64,000 nucleotides of DNA. It comes from Pontibacterium sp049603715. Lineage in GTDB: Bacteria; Pseudomonadota; Gammaproteobacteria; Pseudomonadales; Balneatricaceae. The stretch lies in NCBI GenBank assembly GCA_049603715.1, contig JBMYSW010000005.1, positions 113,870-177,869 on the forward strand. The letters are read 5' to 3'. The notes under the pieces were generated by a model. It was not told where the DNA came from, did not search any database, and was given only the letters and a program-made list of their open reading frames with translations. A program made the position numbers and the translations under genes. Shown here piece after piece: positions 1 through 8,217 of this stretch; within the stretch, counting starts at the first letter, position 1, and the number at the start of each line of letters is the position of its first letter.

Positions 1-732
1 CAACCAGTAAAGGCTCATCAAACTAACAGACAGTGCATACACGTAACCGGTATAACCGCGCTCTGCCAGCAACAAGGCTGCAATAGCAAAAGCGATGATG
101 TAAACAAACATGTGTACTCGTGCAGTTTTTAAACCAGACTGCACAGGCAACACCGGAATGTTTGCTGCTTTGTAATCTTCGAAACGGCAAATAGCAATCG
201 CGTACGAATGAGGAATCTGCCAAAAACAGAAGGTTACCAGCAAGATAGCTGCGCCTAGGTCAAAGCTGTTAGTGACCGTCACATAACCGATGACCGGAGG
301 ACAAGCACCCGAAAGGCTGCCGATTAATGTTCCGTGAACAGAGCTTCGCTTGTAACGCAGGCTGTAAAAGCCAACGTACACCACAAGACCTAACGCTGCG
401 AAAAACACCGCCAACGCGTTGGTTGCCACATGCAGTGCCGAGAACCCCGCGACCCCACACAAAAATGCAAAAATTAACGCAGAACGTACACCAATACGCC
501 CTTGCGCCAATGCGCGGTTTTTTGTGCGTTTCATTTTAAGGTCGATGTCGCGGTCAATATAGTTGTTAAATACACAACCACACGCCACGACAAGCGAGGT
601 ACCAAGGCTCATCATGAACAATTGATATAAATCGACATCGCCTTGCGCAGCGAGCAAAAGCCCGCTGCTTGCTGCAATCAGATTGCCGAAGATGATGCCG
701 GGTTTAGTCAGCATCATGTAATCTTTGATCAT
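1..732 (-). CDS. cyoE: Protoheme IX farnesyltransferase CyoE (3' end off the window)
   Basis: This enzyme transfers a farnesyl group to haem b to make haem O, the cofactor of the bo3 oxidase encoded next to it. It is an integral inner-membrane protein of the UbiA prenyltransferase superfamily. The minus-strand frame opens at an ATG (730-732) with MIKDYMMLTKPGI, the usual N-terminus, and stays open for 244 codons to the window edge, so about 50 C-terminal residues are missing. The Asp-rich prenyl-diphosphate motif NNYIDRDID is present near residue 53, followed by KMKRTKNR. It lies 16 nt after cyoD and closes the cyoABCDE operon. The identification is secure; only the end is unseen. Confidence 0.95.
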   Translation of the reverse strand, partial: MIKDYMMLTKPGIIFGNLIAASSGLLLAAQGDVDLYQLFMMSLGTSLVVACGCVFNNYIDRDIDLKMKRTKNRALAQGRIGVRSALIFAFLCGVAGFSALHVATNALAVFFAALGLVVYVGFYSLRYKRSSVHGTLIGSLSGACPPVIGYVTVTNSFDLGAAILLVTFCFWQIPHSYAIAICRFEDYKAANIPVLPVQSGLKTARVHMFVYIIAFAIAALLLAERGYTGYVYALSVSLMSLYWL

Positions 733-748
733 AGTTGCCTCGACAGGA

Positions 749-1069
749 TTAATGACCCATCAACATGTTGTGGTTCAGGTGTTCAAAGATCCATAGGCTA
801 CCCACGATAACCAATACAACGATAAACACAGTGTAAATCGCAGTGATGGTCAGCCAGCTTTGTTCAGCTTTGCCGTTCATGTGTAGGAAGAAGATCATTT
901 GTACCAACACCTGAGCAATCGCTGTTAAAACGATTACGACAGTTGTTGCTGTGTCGCTAAACGAGCCTGAAATCACCATGTAGAATGGAACGATTGTCAG
1001 AATAATCGAAAGGATAAGGCCGTTAACGTATTCTTTAACACTGCCGTGAGAGTGGTTACCACCAGACAT
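749..1069 (-). CDS. cyoD: Cytochrome bo3 ubiquinol oxidase subunit IV
   Basis: Smallest subunit of the bo3 quinol oxidase, thought to help assemble subunit I and its metal centres. The 106-residue protein has a short polar N-terminus rich in His and Gly and three hydrophobic segments (roughly residues 16-36, 41-63 and 76-98), matching the COX4_pro family in length and topology. Its ATG overlaps the cyoC stop by one base (TAATG), which implies translational coupling. It sits between cyoC and cyoE in the normal operon order. Confidence 0.95.
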   Translation of the reverse strand: MSGGNHSHGSVKEYVNGLILSIILTIVPFYMVISGSFSDTATTVVIVLTAIAQVLVQMIFFLHMNGKAEQSWLTITAIYTVFIVVLVIVGSLWIFEHLNHNMLMGH

Positions 1070-1686
1070 TACATTACCCCTTTCAAGTAAACGAAGCTAA
1101 ATACACAAATCCAGATGATATCCAAGAAGTGCCAGAACAAGCTTAGGCAAGACAGGCGGATCTTGTTTTCAACTGAGAAACCGTCACGGTTAAAGTGAGC
1201 AAACAAAACAACCATCCAGATAAGACCAGCTGTTACGTGCAAACCGTGAGTTGCCACTAGGCTAAAGAAAGCTGTCCAGAAACCGCTGGTTTGTGGTGTC
1301 GCGCCTTCATGAGCGAAGTGATAGAACTCGTAAATTTCTAGACCTAGGAAGCCTAGACCTAAAACGGCTGTGATTTTTAGCCAAAGCTTGGTTTTGGCCA
1401 TGTTTTCTTCGTTAGCGCCTAGCATTGCCAAGCCGAAGGTGAAACTACTGAAAAGTAGTAGCGCTGTTTGAGCCGCTAGAATACCTAGGTTGAATAGCTC
1501 GTTTGGACGAGGGCCATCAGCAAAGCTTTGGCTCATCACCGCAAAGCCGGCAAACAAGGTAGCAAATAGCAAACAGTCACTAATGATGTATAGCCAGAAA
1601 CCGAAAGAATAGCGATCGGTTACTTCCGCATCATGGTCGTGGTGATCGTGACCATCATGGGTTTCAGTATTCGTCATTGAAGTCAT
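1069..1686 (-). CDS. cyoC: Cytochrome bo3 ubiquinol oxidase subunit III
   Basis: Subunit III of the haem-copper quinol oxidase: a five-helix membrane protein without redox centres that stabilises subunit I. The protein starts with a polar His/Asp-rich stretch (DGHDHHDHD) and then reads YSFGFWLYIISDCLLFATLF, typical of CyoC. The open frame extends upstream to 1752, but that extension would run through a strong hairpin. The ATG at 1686 has a GGA 8 nt ahead and gives the family length of about 205 residues, so I use it. It ends in TAATG overlapping cyoD. Confidence 0.93.
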   Translation of the reverse strand: MTSMTNTETHDGHDHHDHDAEVTDRYSFGFWLYIISDCLLFATLFAGFAVMSQSFADGPRPNELFNLGILAAQTALLLFSSFTFGLAMLGANEENMAKTKLWLKITAVLGLGFLGLEIYEFYHFAHEGATPQTSGFWTAFFSLVATHGLHVTAGLIWMVVLFAHFNRDGFSVENKIRLSCLSLFWHFLDIIWICVFSFVYLKGVM

Positions 1687-1743
1687 AAGGAATATCCAAA
1701 TTACGTAGAAACTAAGGTGGCACTCAGTGCCACTCCGAGTCAT

Positions 1744-1769
1744 GAGCTGCAAGCCTTCGCCTGCAGCTC
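1744..1769 (-). repeat. Hairpin between cyoB and cyoC
   Basis: The arms GAGCTGCA and TGCAGCTC are perfect complements and close on a short loop with further G-C pairing inside. It lies in the roughly 100-nt gap between the cyoB stop and the chosen cyoC start. There is no T-run, so it is more likely an mRNA-stability or processing element than a terminator. That role is inference. Confidence 0.55.
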
Positions 1770-1787
1770 AATTACACTCGCTGTTAA

Positions 1788-3833
1788 TTACGAGCGGTTT
1801 TCAAAGTAGTAGCTACGGCCTTCGTTGCTTTTCAGGAACTCAGACTCAATTGCTTCAACTTCTTCTACCTCTACGTAGTAGTCTTTATCGCGTTCGAAGT
1901 TGTACTTGATCCACAAGGCGAAGATAGCAGCCAAAGATACTGCAACCATCCACCAAATGTGCCATACCAAACCGAAGCCCATTGGTAGCGTTAGCAAACC
2001 AAGTACTGGACCCGCCCAAGTGTTTTTAGGCATGTGGATGCGCTCGTACTTCTTAGGACGCTGGTAAGCACGGCCCTTACGCTTCATCTCAAGTAGAGGG
2101 TCACGATCGTGAATGTGTGGTACATCACCGAAGTTGTAGAACTGTGGTGGTGAAGACGTGTGCCATTCTAGAGTGTGAGCATCCCATGGGTCGCCAGTCA
2201 CATCTTTGTACGCAGGATCGTTACGCTTGTAGATACTCCAAGCAATGTTCACAACCATTAGTCCGATACCCGCACCAATCATCGCTACACCAAGCATTGC
2301 AATGTACATAGGTACAACCCAGTCGGTGTTGTCTACGTAGTTCAAGCGGCGAGTCATACCGTCGAAGCCAGTGTAGTAAAGTGGCATCCACGCGAAGAAG
2401 TAACCGAAGAACCAAAGTGCACATGACCATTTGCCCATGGTTTCGTTCATTTTGAAACCAGTCGCTTTCGGGAACCAGAAGGTCAAACCAGCTAGATAAC
2501 CGTAAACCGCACCACCAATAATTACGTTATGGAAGTGAGCAGGTACGAACATACTGTTGTGCAGTACAAAGTCGTTTGCTGGGATAGAAAGCATTACACC
2601 TGTCATACCACCGATGGTGAAGGTGATCAGCATTGCAATTACCCACCACATAGAAGCTGATAGCTCTACGCGGCCTTTGTACATAGTGAAGATCCAGTTG
2701 TATAGTTTCACACCCGTTGGGATACCGATGATCATTGTCATGATACCGAAGAAGGCGTTAACACTTGCGCCAGAACCCATGGTGAAGAAGTGGTGCAACC
2801 ATACTAGGAACGACAAGATCATGATAACGATCGTTGCCCAAACCAAAGAGGTGTAACCGAACAGGCGCTTACGAGAGAACACCGCCGTAACTTCAGAAAT
2901 CATGCCGAATGCTGGCAATACTAGGAAGTATACTTCAGGGTGACCCCAAGCCCAGATGAGGTTAACCCACATCATTTGGTTGCCGCCGTTGTCGTTGGTG
3001 AAGAAGTTAAAGTCTAGGTAACGATCCAACGTCAACATCGCGATCGCGATTGTTAGGATTGGGAAGATTACCAAGGCAATAACGTTTGCACAAAAAGTAG
3101 TCCAAGTGAATACAGGCATTTTCATTAGCGTCATGCCTGGCGCACGCATCTTCAAGATAGTTGCTACAAAGTTAAGCGCAGTTAACGTTGTACCAATACC
3201 TGAGATTTGCAGTGCCCAAATCCAATAGTCGACGCCGACCCCCGGACTGTAGTCTATGCCGGACAGTGGCGTGTACGCCAACCAGCCTACTGCCGCAAAC
3301 TCACCCACGAAAAGAGATAAGTTAACTAGCATGGCGCCAACAAAGAACAACCAGAAGCTCAAAGAGTTAAGGAATGGGAAAGCAACGTCGCGAGCACCAA
3401 TTTGCAGCGGCATTACAACGTTCATGATACCTACCATTAGCGGAGTCGCTACGAAGAAGATCATGATAACGCCGTGCGCTGTAAAGATTTGGTCGTAGTG
3501 CTCTGGCGGCAGGTAGCCCGCACCGAAGGAGTCACTTACCGATAGCGCCTGATGGCTACGCATCAATACGGCATCGGCAAAACCACGCAGCAACATAACC
3601 AGTGCTACGATACAATACATAATACCAATTTTCTTGTGGTCGACTGACGTTAGCCACTCTTTCCACAAGTAACCCCACCAACCTTTGTAGGTGATGAGAG
3701 CGAACAAGCCTAGGCCGCCCAAAATTGAGAGAATCATAACCGGTGCAACAACCGGGTCATGAATTGGAATAACGCCCCAGTGCAACTTACCAGTAAGTAT
3801 GTGTGGGTCTTTGATTAGATCAGTTTGAACCAT
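1788..3833 (-). CDS. cyoB: Cytochrome bo3 ubiquinol oxidase subunit I
   Basis: Catalytic subunit that carries low-spin haem b, the haem o3-CuB oxygen-reducing centre and the proton channels, coupling ubiquinol oxidation to proton pumping. Diagnostic motifs are visible: WGHPEVYFLVLP (CuB His and the cross-linked Tyr), HHFF (two CuB His) and HFHNV (haem ligands). I take the ATG at 3833, preceded by GGAG with a 6-nt spacer, giving 681 residues. An in-frame start at 3914 would add 27 non-conserved residues inside cyoA. The start overlaps the cyoA 3' end by 14 nt, indicating coupled translation. Confidence 0.97.
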   Translation of the reverse strand: MVQTDLIKDPHILTGKLHWGVIPIHDPVVAPVMILSILGGLGLFALITYKGWWGYLWKEWLTSVDHKKIGIMYCIVALVMLLRGFADAVLMRSHQALSVSDSFGAGYLPPEHYDQIFTAHGVIMIFFVATPLMVGIMNVVMPLQIGARDVAFPFLNSLSFWLFFVGAMLVNLSLFVGEFAAVGWLAYTPLSGIDYSPGVGVDYWIWALQISGIGTTLTALNFVATILKMRAPGMTLMKMPVFTWTTFCANVIALVIFPILTIAIAMLTLDRYLDFNFFTNDNGGNQMMWVNLIWAWGHPEVYFLVLPAFGMISEVTAVFSRKRLFGYTSLVWATIVIMILSFLVWLHHFFTMGSGASVNAFFGIMTMIIGIPTGVKLYNWIFTMYKGRVELSASMWWVIAMLITFTIGGMTGVMLSIPANDFVLHNSMFVPAHFHNVIIGGAVYGYLAGLTFWFPKATGFKMNETMGKWSCALWFFGYFFAWMPLYYTGFDGMTRRLNYVDNTDWVVPMYIAMLGVAMIGAGIGLMVVNIAWSIYKRNDPAYKDVTGDPWDAHTLEWHTSSPPQFYNFGDVPHIHDRDPLLEMKRKGRAYQRPKKYERIHMPKNTWAGPVLGLLTLPMGFGLVWHIWWMVAVSLAAIFALWIKYNFERDKDYYVEVEEVEAIESEFLKSNEGRSYYFENRS

Positions 3834-4671
3834 TTTGAACTCCAGTGAAGGACTCAATAATATTCTTGAATCGTAGTGGATCAACCGACGCGAAGTACTC
3901 AGTACCGTGGTCACGAGTTTTCACGTTTAGTCGCGCATACTCTTCGTCAGTCAGGGCATTACCTGAGTTACGCACGCTCTCAATCCACTGAGCATAGCCT
4001 TCTTCGCTTGTTGCTTTCGCAGTAAAGCGCATACCCGCAAAACCGAAGCCACTGTAGTTAGCAGAGATACCGCGGTACTCGCCTTCTTCTGTTGCCATTA
4101 GGTTCATACGGTTTTCCATACCTGCCATCGCGTAAATTTGGCCGCCAATTTTAGGAATGAAGAAAGAGTTCATTGTTGAAGCAGAGGTCACCAAGAATTC
4201 AACAGGACGATCAACTGGCATTGCCATTTCGTTCACTGTTGCGATTTGCTCTTCTGGGTAGATGAACAGCCACTTCCAATCCATTGCTACGACTTGGATA
4301 GTAAGTGGTTCTTTTTCAGACTCGATTTCCGCACGCGGATCCAAGCTGTAAGACGTATTAAAGGCAATAACTGCAAGAACAGCGGTGATCGCAACGGGCA
4401 CACCCCAAGCAAAGAATTCGATCTTGCTTGAATGTTCCCAATCTAGGTCGTAATCAGGCTGGTTCTTTTTCTCGTGATATTTGAACGGAATCCAAATAGA
4501 CAAGGCAATCGTTGGAATAACAACAATCAACATTAACCCCATGGTTAACAGGATAGTGTCACCAATTTCTTTACCTGTTTGACCGCTTGAATCAAACAAG
4601 GTCATTTGGCATCCGCTAAGTGATAGCGCAGACAGCGACAAAAATGCCGCCAGGAACAATTTTTTCTTCAT
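3820..4671 (-). CDS. cyoA: Cytochrome bo3 ubiquinol oxidase subunit II (lipoprotein)
   Basis: Subunit II of the quinol oxidase and first gene of the operon. The start at 4671 is preceded by AGG with a 6-nt spacer and gives a lipoprotein signal MKKKLFLAAFLSLSALSLSGC, with a lipobox ending at Cys21. Two membrane helices follow, then a periplasmic cupredoxin-fold domain with AMDWKWLFIYPE. The CuA ligands of cytochrome c oxidases are absent, as expected for a quinol oxidase. Length is about 283 residues. An upstream in-frame Met (4692) would place seven residues before the signal and is less likely. Confidence 0.95.
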   Translation of the reverse strand: MKKKLFLAAFLSLSALSLSGCQMTLFDSSGQTGKEIGDTILLTMGLMLIVVIPTIALSIWIPFKYHEKKNQPDYDLDWEHSSKIEFFAWGVPVAITAVLAVIAFNTSYSLDPRAEIESEKEPLTIQVVAMDWKWLFIYPEEQIATVNEMAMPVDRPVEFLVTSASTMNSFFIPKIGGQIYAMAGMENRMNLMATEEGEYRGISANYSGFGFAGMRFTAKATSEEGYAQWIESVRNSGNALTDEEYARLNVKTRDHGTEYFASVDPLRFKNIIESFTGVQNGSN

Positions 4672-5329
4672 CTGAGACCTCAGAAAGCTCACTTTTAGAT
4701 ATGCAAAATAACCACTTGCCGGGCACCGTCACCCAGAGCAAATCGTTGGCATATAAACTCACCACAACACACCGGTTTATACTCACCAAGAGCAGGTGTA
4801 TCCCGCCTCCTTGCTGACACAAAAAGCCGATTATCTCCCCCTGATTGCGGACAATTTTTGTTCAAAAAAGTCCCCACATCATAATGAGCGCAGTGATTAT
4901 ACTGATCGAGGGCAAGGAAATCCAACTACACTTCTGTCTAGAATGCGTTAAAGTTGGCGAATTTCACCCCTAAAAAGCCCCAAAACAAACCAAAGTAGCA
5001 TATCGATTGATCGTGACGCTCTGAGCTTTTTCTGCTCAAAACTTAATCACTTGTTAAAGCTCTAATCTTGCTACGGGCGTGTTTTGGCACCAGACCACAT
5101 TTTCAGAACAATTTTTATGTTCAGACATTTCTAAAACTACAAATCAATTCTATCGTCTTCACTTACAAAATTCATCGCTATTTTACCTTTAATTTTATTT
5201 GCTAATGATTCTCATTAACAAATGATAATCTTTAATATAATATCAGGTTAGTTTTTGTCCGTTATTGCGAGCCCAACGAATGATGAATAGGCACATCGTT
5301 CTCGGCTCATGCACACAGGTTGACCGATT
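4672..5329. promoter_or_regulatory. Divergent intergenic region between cyoA and the Fur-controlled operon
   Basis: 658 bases, AT-rich, between the cyo operon (leftward) and the gene at 5330 (rightward). It must hold the cyo promoter, which I could not place with confidence, and it holds the Fur boxes and -10 described separately. I found no convincing small gene, tRNA or hairpin here. Short minus-strand frames in 4695-4925 lack family features and run across the expected cyo leader. Confidence 0.6.
5201..5236 (+). promoter_or_regulatory. Tandem Fur boxes with overlapping promoter
   Basis: The 19-mer GCTAATGATTCTCATTAAC (5201-5219) matches the Fur consensus GATAATGATAATCATTATC at 15 of 19 positions. 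A second box (5218-5236, core AATGATAATC) matches at 13 of 19. A perfect -10, TATAAT, lies at 5236-5241; 17 bp upstream the -35 position falls inside the first box. Bound Fur would therefore block RNA polymerase. The box serves the rightward operon starting at 5330. The sequence match is direct; regulation by Fur (or by the related Mur) is inferred. Confidence 0.8.
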
Positions 5330-5800
5330 ATGATGTACTTTGATGCGCTACCCCAGCCGCATTACCAGCCCTTACAGGTTATACAGTCCTTAAAAGCTGC
5401 CGCTCAAAGTGAGCTACTGACATGCAGCCTTTACCGGTTGGTACACAAATCAATCAAGAGCCATAAACACCCTTTATGCACCTTTGCGCTAGATGCCTAT
5501 CGCGAGGATCTAATTCACTACAACACCCTAATGAGCTTGGTGTCTCATCTAGAGCACGGTGAGTCCTACCAAACACAGACTCAAACGTTAGCGGCCAAGC
5601 CGTTGATCCGTACCCCCAGCCCAAAGCGACTATTGGCACGAATCGAAGCAGCCGAAAAGGCTTCTGTACTTTGCCAGCAAAACATCTGCGCCATGACCTT
5701 AGGCTACAACTACAAAGTCTTTGATAGTGTTTATTCGATTTTGCACGAGAACATTCAACACAACTTGCGTGCCCACCGTTTTCGAGAGGCCAGCGCGTGA
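5330..5800 (+). CDS. Small ferritin-like protein, Fur-regulated
   Basis: I do not recognise a named family. The 156-residue protein has no signal peptide and looks like four helices. It shows an internal two-fold pattern: Glu28, Glu59 and His63 recur exactly 81 residues later as Glu109, Glu140 and His144. Glu on helices A and C with Glu plus His on helices B and D is the ligand layout of di-iron ferritin-like and rubrerythrin proteins. A cytosolic metal-binding or oxidising role is therefore inferred. There are also four Cys and several His. The gene follows tandem Fur boxes and its TGA overlaps the GTG of the next gene (GTGA), so the two are translated together. The start could be either ATG of an ATGATG pair. 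Confidence 0.6.
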   Translation: MMYFDALPQPHYQPLQVIQSLKAAAQSELLTCSLYRLVHKSIKSHKHPLCTFALDAYREDLIHYNTLMSLVSHLEHGESYQTQTQTLAAKPLIRTPSPKRLLARIEAAEKASVLCQQNICAMTLGYNYKVFDSVYSILHENIQHNLRAHRFREASA

Positions 5801-7005
5801 AAAAGTGGAGCCTAGCAACCAGCCTATGGGCGACCAAACGTGGCGCAGGACTCGTCAGTTATCTGGGGTTTGCCGTATTCACGGTCATAACTCTTCTTTT
5901 TATTGGTCATCAGCTTCACGCGAGCCAAGCATCCCCCTTAACCGACACCCTTATTCAAGCATTAAGTGATGCCTATTTGGCGGTGAGTGTTTTTGTAGCC
6001 GTATCGCTGTTAGTGATCTACGGGGTGCAAGCCGGCATGAAAACCGACTTTAGCGCCTTGCTTTCGCGGCACCGACGCTGGCATATCCCGCTTTCTGTTG
6101 CACTAGGGTTATTGCCCGGCTGCGGCGGTGCTGTGGTCGTCGTGACTCAGTTTGTCGATGGCCGTTTGGGCTTTGGCTCGTTGGTGGCAGTGTTGTTGGC
6201 CACAATGGGAGACGCTTGCTTTTTACTGACTACCAGCGAGCCACAAACAGCCGTCGTAGTCATGGTCGTGTCGGCAGCAACGGCCAACTTGTGCGGCTGG
6301 CTTGCAGAATGGCTTCAAGGAAGGGACTTTTTGCGTCCAGCAGTTCAGGCTCACACCACAGAAACAGCCAAGCGCAGGCCAACACAGCAAAAAACACCTT
6401 TGCGGATTAAGCTATGGAGCGCCTGCTTAGTGCCCGGACTGATTCTAGGGCTCTTAGCGGCTTTTCAAGTAGACGCAGACGCCTTAATCGCCCCCTATGC
6501 CCCTATTGCACTTACTCATTGGGTGGGCTGCTTGGGTGCTTTGTTTAGCGTTTGGCTGGGCTTTAGCCACTGGCACCGTTCACAAGGTAAAAACACCAGC
6601 TGCCTAGAACAGCCAGCCTCACTGGCGCAAGTATTAACCAAGGTATCGCAAGAAACCTGTTTTATCTCTTTATGGGTCGTCGCGGGCTTTGTCAGCTTTG
6701 AAGTCGTCATGCACCTAACAGGCTTGGACTTTTCAACCGCCTTTGAGTCCCTCGGCGCATTCATCATTGTGGCCGCGGTAGTGGTTGGATTAATCCCTAG
6801 CTGTGGACCTCAAATCATTATGACGAGTTTGTATATTCAAGGCGCAATACCTTTGTCTGCCCAGCTCGCCAACGCATTGAGCAACGACGGAGACGCACTC
6901 TTTCCTGCCCTAGCTTTAGCACCCAAGGCGGCACTTTTAGCAACGCTTTACAGCGCATTGCCGGCAATGGTAGTTGGCTACATCGCCTATTGGCTTGAGC
7001 TCTAA
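5797..7005 (+). CDS. Putative 10-TM heavy-metal (manganese/iron) transporter, ArsP_2-like
   Basis: A 402-residue inner-membrane protein with about ten hydrophobic segments, starting at a GTG that overlaps the upstream stop by 4 nt. It has two homologous halves: GLLPGCG (104-110) with MGDA (137-140), and GLIPSCG (331-337) with DGDA (364-367). Conserved Cys, Pro and Asp in the membrane suggest a metal path. This layout matches the family annotated as putative 10-TM heavy-metal exporter or putative manganese transporter (PF11449-like, from memory). Fur boxes ahead of the operon and the ferritin-like partner point to iron or manganese. Direction of transport and substrate are not shown by the sequence. 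No terminator follows. Confidence 0.7.
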   Translation: MKKWSLATSLWATKRGAGLVSYLGFAVFTVITLLFIGHQLHASQASPLTDTLIQALSDAYLAVSVFVAVSLLVIYGVQAGMKTDFSALLSRHRRWHIPLSVALGLLPGCGGAVVVVTQFVDGRLGFGSLVAVLLATMGDACFLLTTSEPQTAVVVMVVSAATANLCGWLAEWLQGRDFLRPAVQAHTTETAKRRPTQQKTPLRIKLWSACLVPGLILGLLAAFQVDADALIAPYAPIALTHWVGCLGALFSVWLGFSHWHRSQGKNTSCLEQPASLAQVLTKVSQETCFISLWVVAGFVSFEVVMHLTGLDFSTAFESLGAFIIVAAVVVGLIPSCGPQIIMTSLYIQGAIPLSAQLANALSNDGDALFPALALAPKAALLATLYSALPAMVVGYIAYWLEL

Positions 7006-7086
7006 CCATTTTTATTATTTATCGAGTAATAAGCCGATAACTTCGCTAATATCTAATTTAGCTTAACAACTTAGAGGCCTACGCTT

Positions 7087-8202
7087 ATGCTCAATGTCTC
7101 AACCATCACGCCCACTGAGCTTCATGCCAGCATCCATCCACTGCTAACGCCTTTTATAGCTCAGAAAAAAAGTACGAAAGCAGCACCTGCCATGGATATC
7201 GATAGGGTATTTAAATCTTGGCAAACTCAGGCCAGCGAGCACACCCAGTTCACAACGCCAGAAAATGCTGACGTTTTAATCCTACCCGTCGATTGGTTTT
7301 GGGTAAGACGATATAGCTGGCGCAGCCCCGAGAACAAAGCCTTAAAAGCAGAGCTCATAGAGCTTTACAAGCAACTCCAAGCCTACGGCAAGCCAATACT
7401 GACGATTTTCACGGGCGATAGGTCCTGCGAACCGATTCCATTAGATGGCGCTTATGTCGCACGGGAATCATTTTATCAGTCAAGGCTGACAGCTCACGAT
7501 ATCATCCTCCCAACCTTCACAGATGACCTTCAGCAGGAAGCAAGCTCACTCGATCAGGAGCCCGTAAACAATCAATCAGACAAGCTTCCTAATGCGGCCG
7601 GCCTTAGCTTTTGCGGCCTCGCTTTGCCTCTCACCTTCAAGCAAAAGTTGCAGTCTCTTGTTTATCACGCCCTTCAATTGGTGAAGCATGGTCGCTGGGA
7701 TGTATCCCCTTATTTCGGACAATCCTTGCGCTATAAGTTACTAACGCAATTAGCAGCCGACCCAACCATCGAAACAGAATTTATTATTCGCGAACGCAAC
7801 CTCTATATCGGGAACGACGACCAAGCGGCTCGACAACAGCTTCGGCAAGAGTACATAGCCAACATGCTATCCAGTGATTACGTACTGTGTATGCGCGGCT
7901 CAGGAAACTTTTCTTACCGTTTCTATGAGGCACTGTCCCTAGGCAAAATCCCTGTCCTCGTGGATACAGATGACGCCTTACCGTTTGAAGACGAGATACC
8001 TTGGCAAACACATATCCTTCGAATCCCCGAAGCCGATGCCGAGCATATTTCTGAACGCATCAAGGCACACTTTGACGCTCACACGCCAGAGAGCTTAGCG
8101 CAGCTACAAGCAAGTAACCGCGCACTGTGGCTTGAATGGTTTCGCCCAGAAACTTACTTTCCTAGGCTTCTCAAACATATCGCCAGCCAAGCTCAGCAAT
8201 AA
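7087..8202 (+). CDS. Exostosin-family (GT47-like) glycosyltransferase
   Basis: A 371-residue cytosolic protein whose C-terminal half carries the exostosin signature: VLCMRGSGNFSYRFYEALSLG, then KIPVLVDTDDALPFEDEIPW (about residues 256-303). In this family that region binds the nucleotide-sugar donor. The N-terminal half contains ADVLILPVDWFWVRRYSW, similar to the start of exostosin domains. No signal peptide or membrane helix is seen. No other polysaccharide gene is nearby, so acceptor and product are unknown. AGAGG lies 9 nt before the ATG. It converges on the MFS gene with only 15 nt between stops. Confidence 0.7.
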   Translation: MLNVSTITPTELHASIHPLLTPFIAQKKSTKAAPAMDIDRVFKSWQTQASEHTQFTTPENADVLILPVDWFWVRRYSWRSPENKALKAELIELYKQLQAYGKPILTIFTGDRSCEPIPLDGAYVARESFYQSRLTAHDIILPTFTDDLQQEASSLDQEPVNNQSDKLPNAAGLSFCGLALPLTFKQKLQSLVYHALQLVKHGRWDVSPYFGQSLRYKLLTQLAADPTIETEFIIRERNLYIGNDDQAARQQLRQEYIANMLSSDYVLCMRGSGNFSYRFYEALSLGKIPVLVDTDDALPFEDEIPWQTHILRIPEADAEHISERIKAHFDAHTPESLAQLQASNRALWLEWFRPETYFPRLLKHIASQAQQ

Positions 8203-8217
8203 GTACGGAGCAGGCGA

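Noticed and set aside
4695..4925. Minus-strand reading frame of 76 codons upstream of cyoA
   Set aside because: It has no recognisable motif, no family, and occupies the cyo leader and promoter region.
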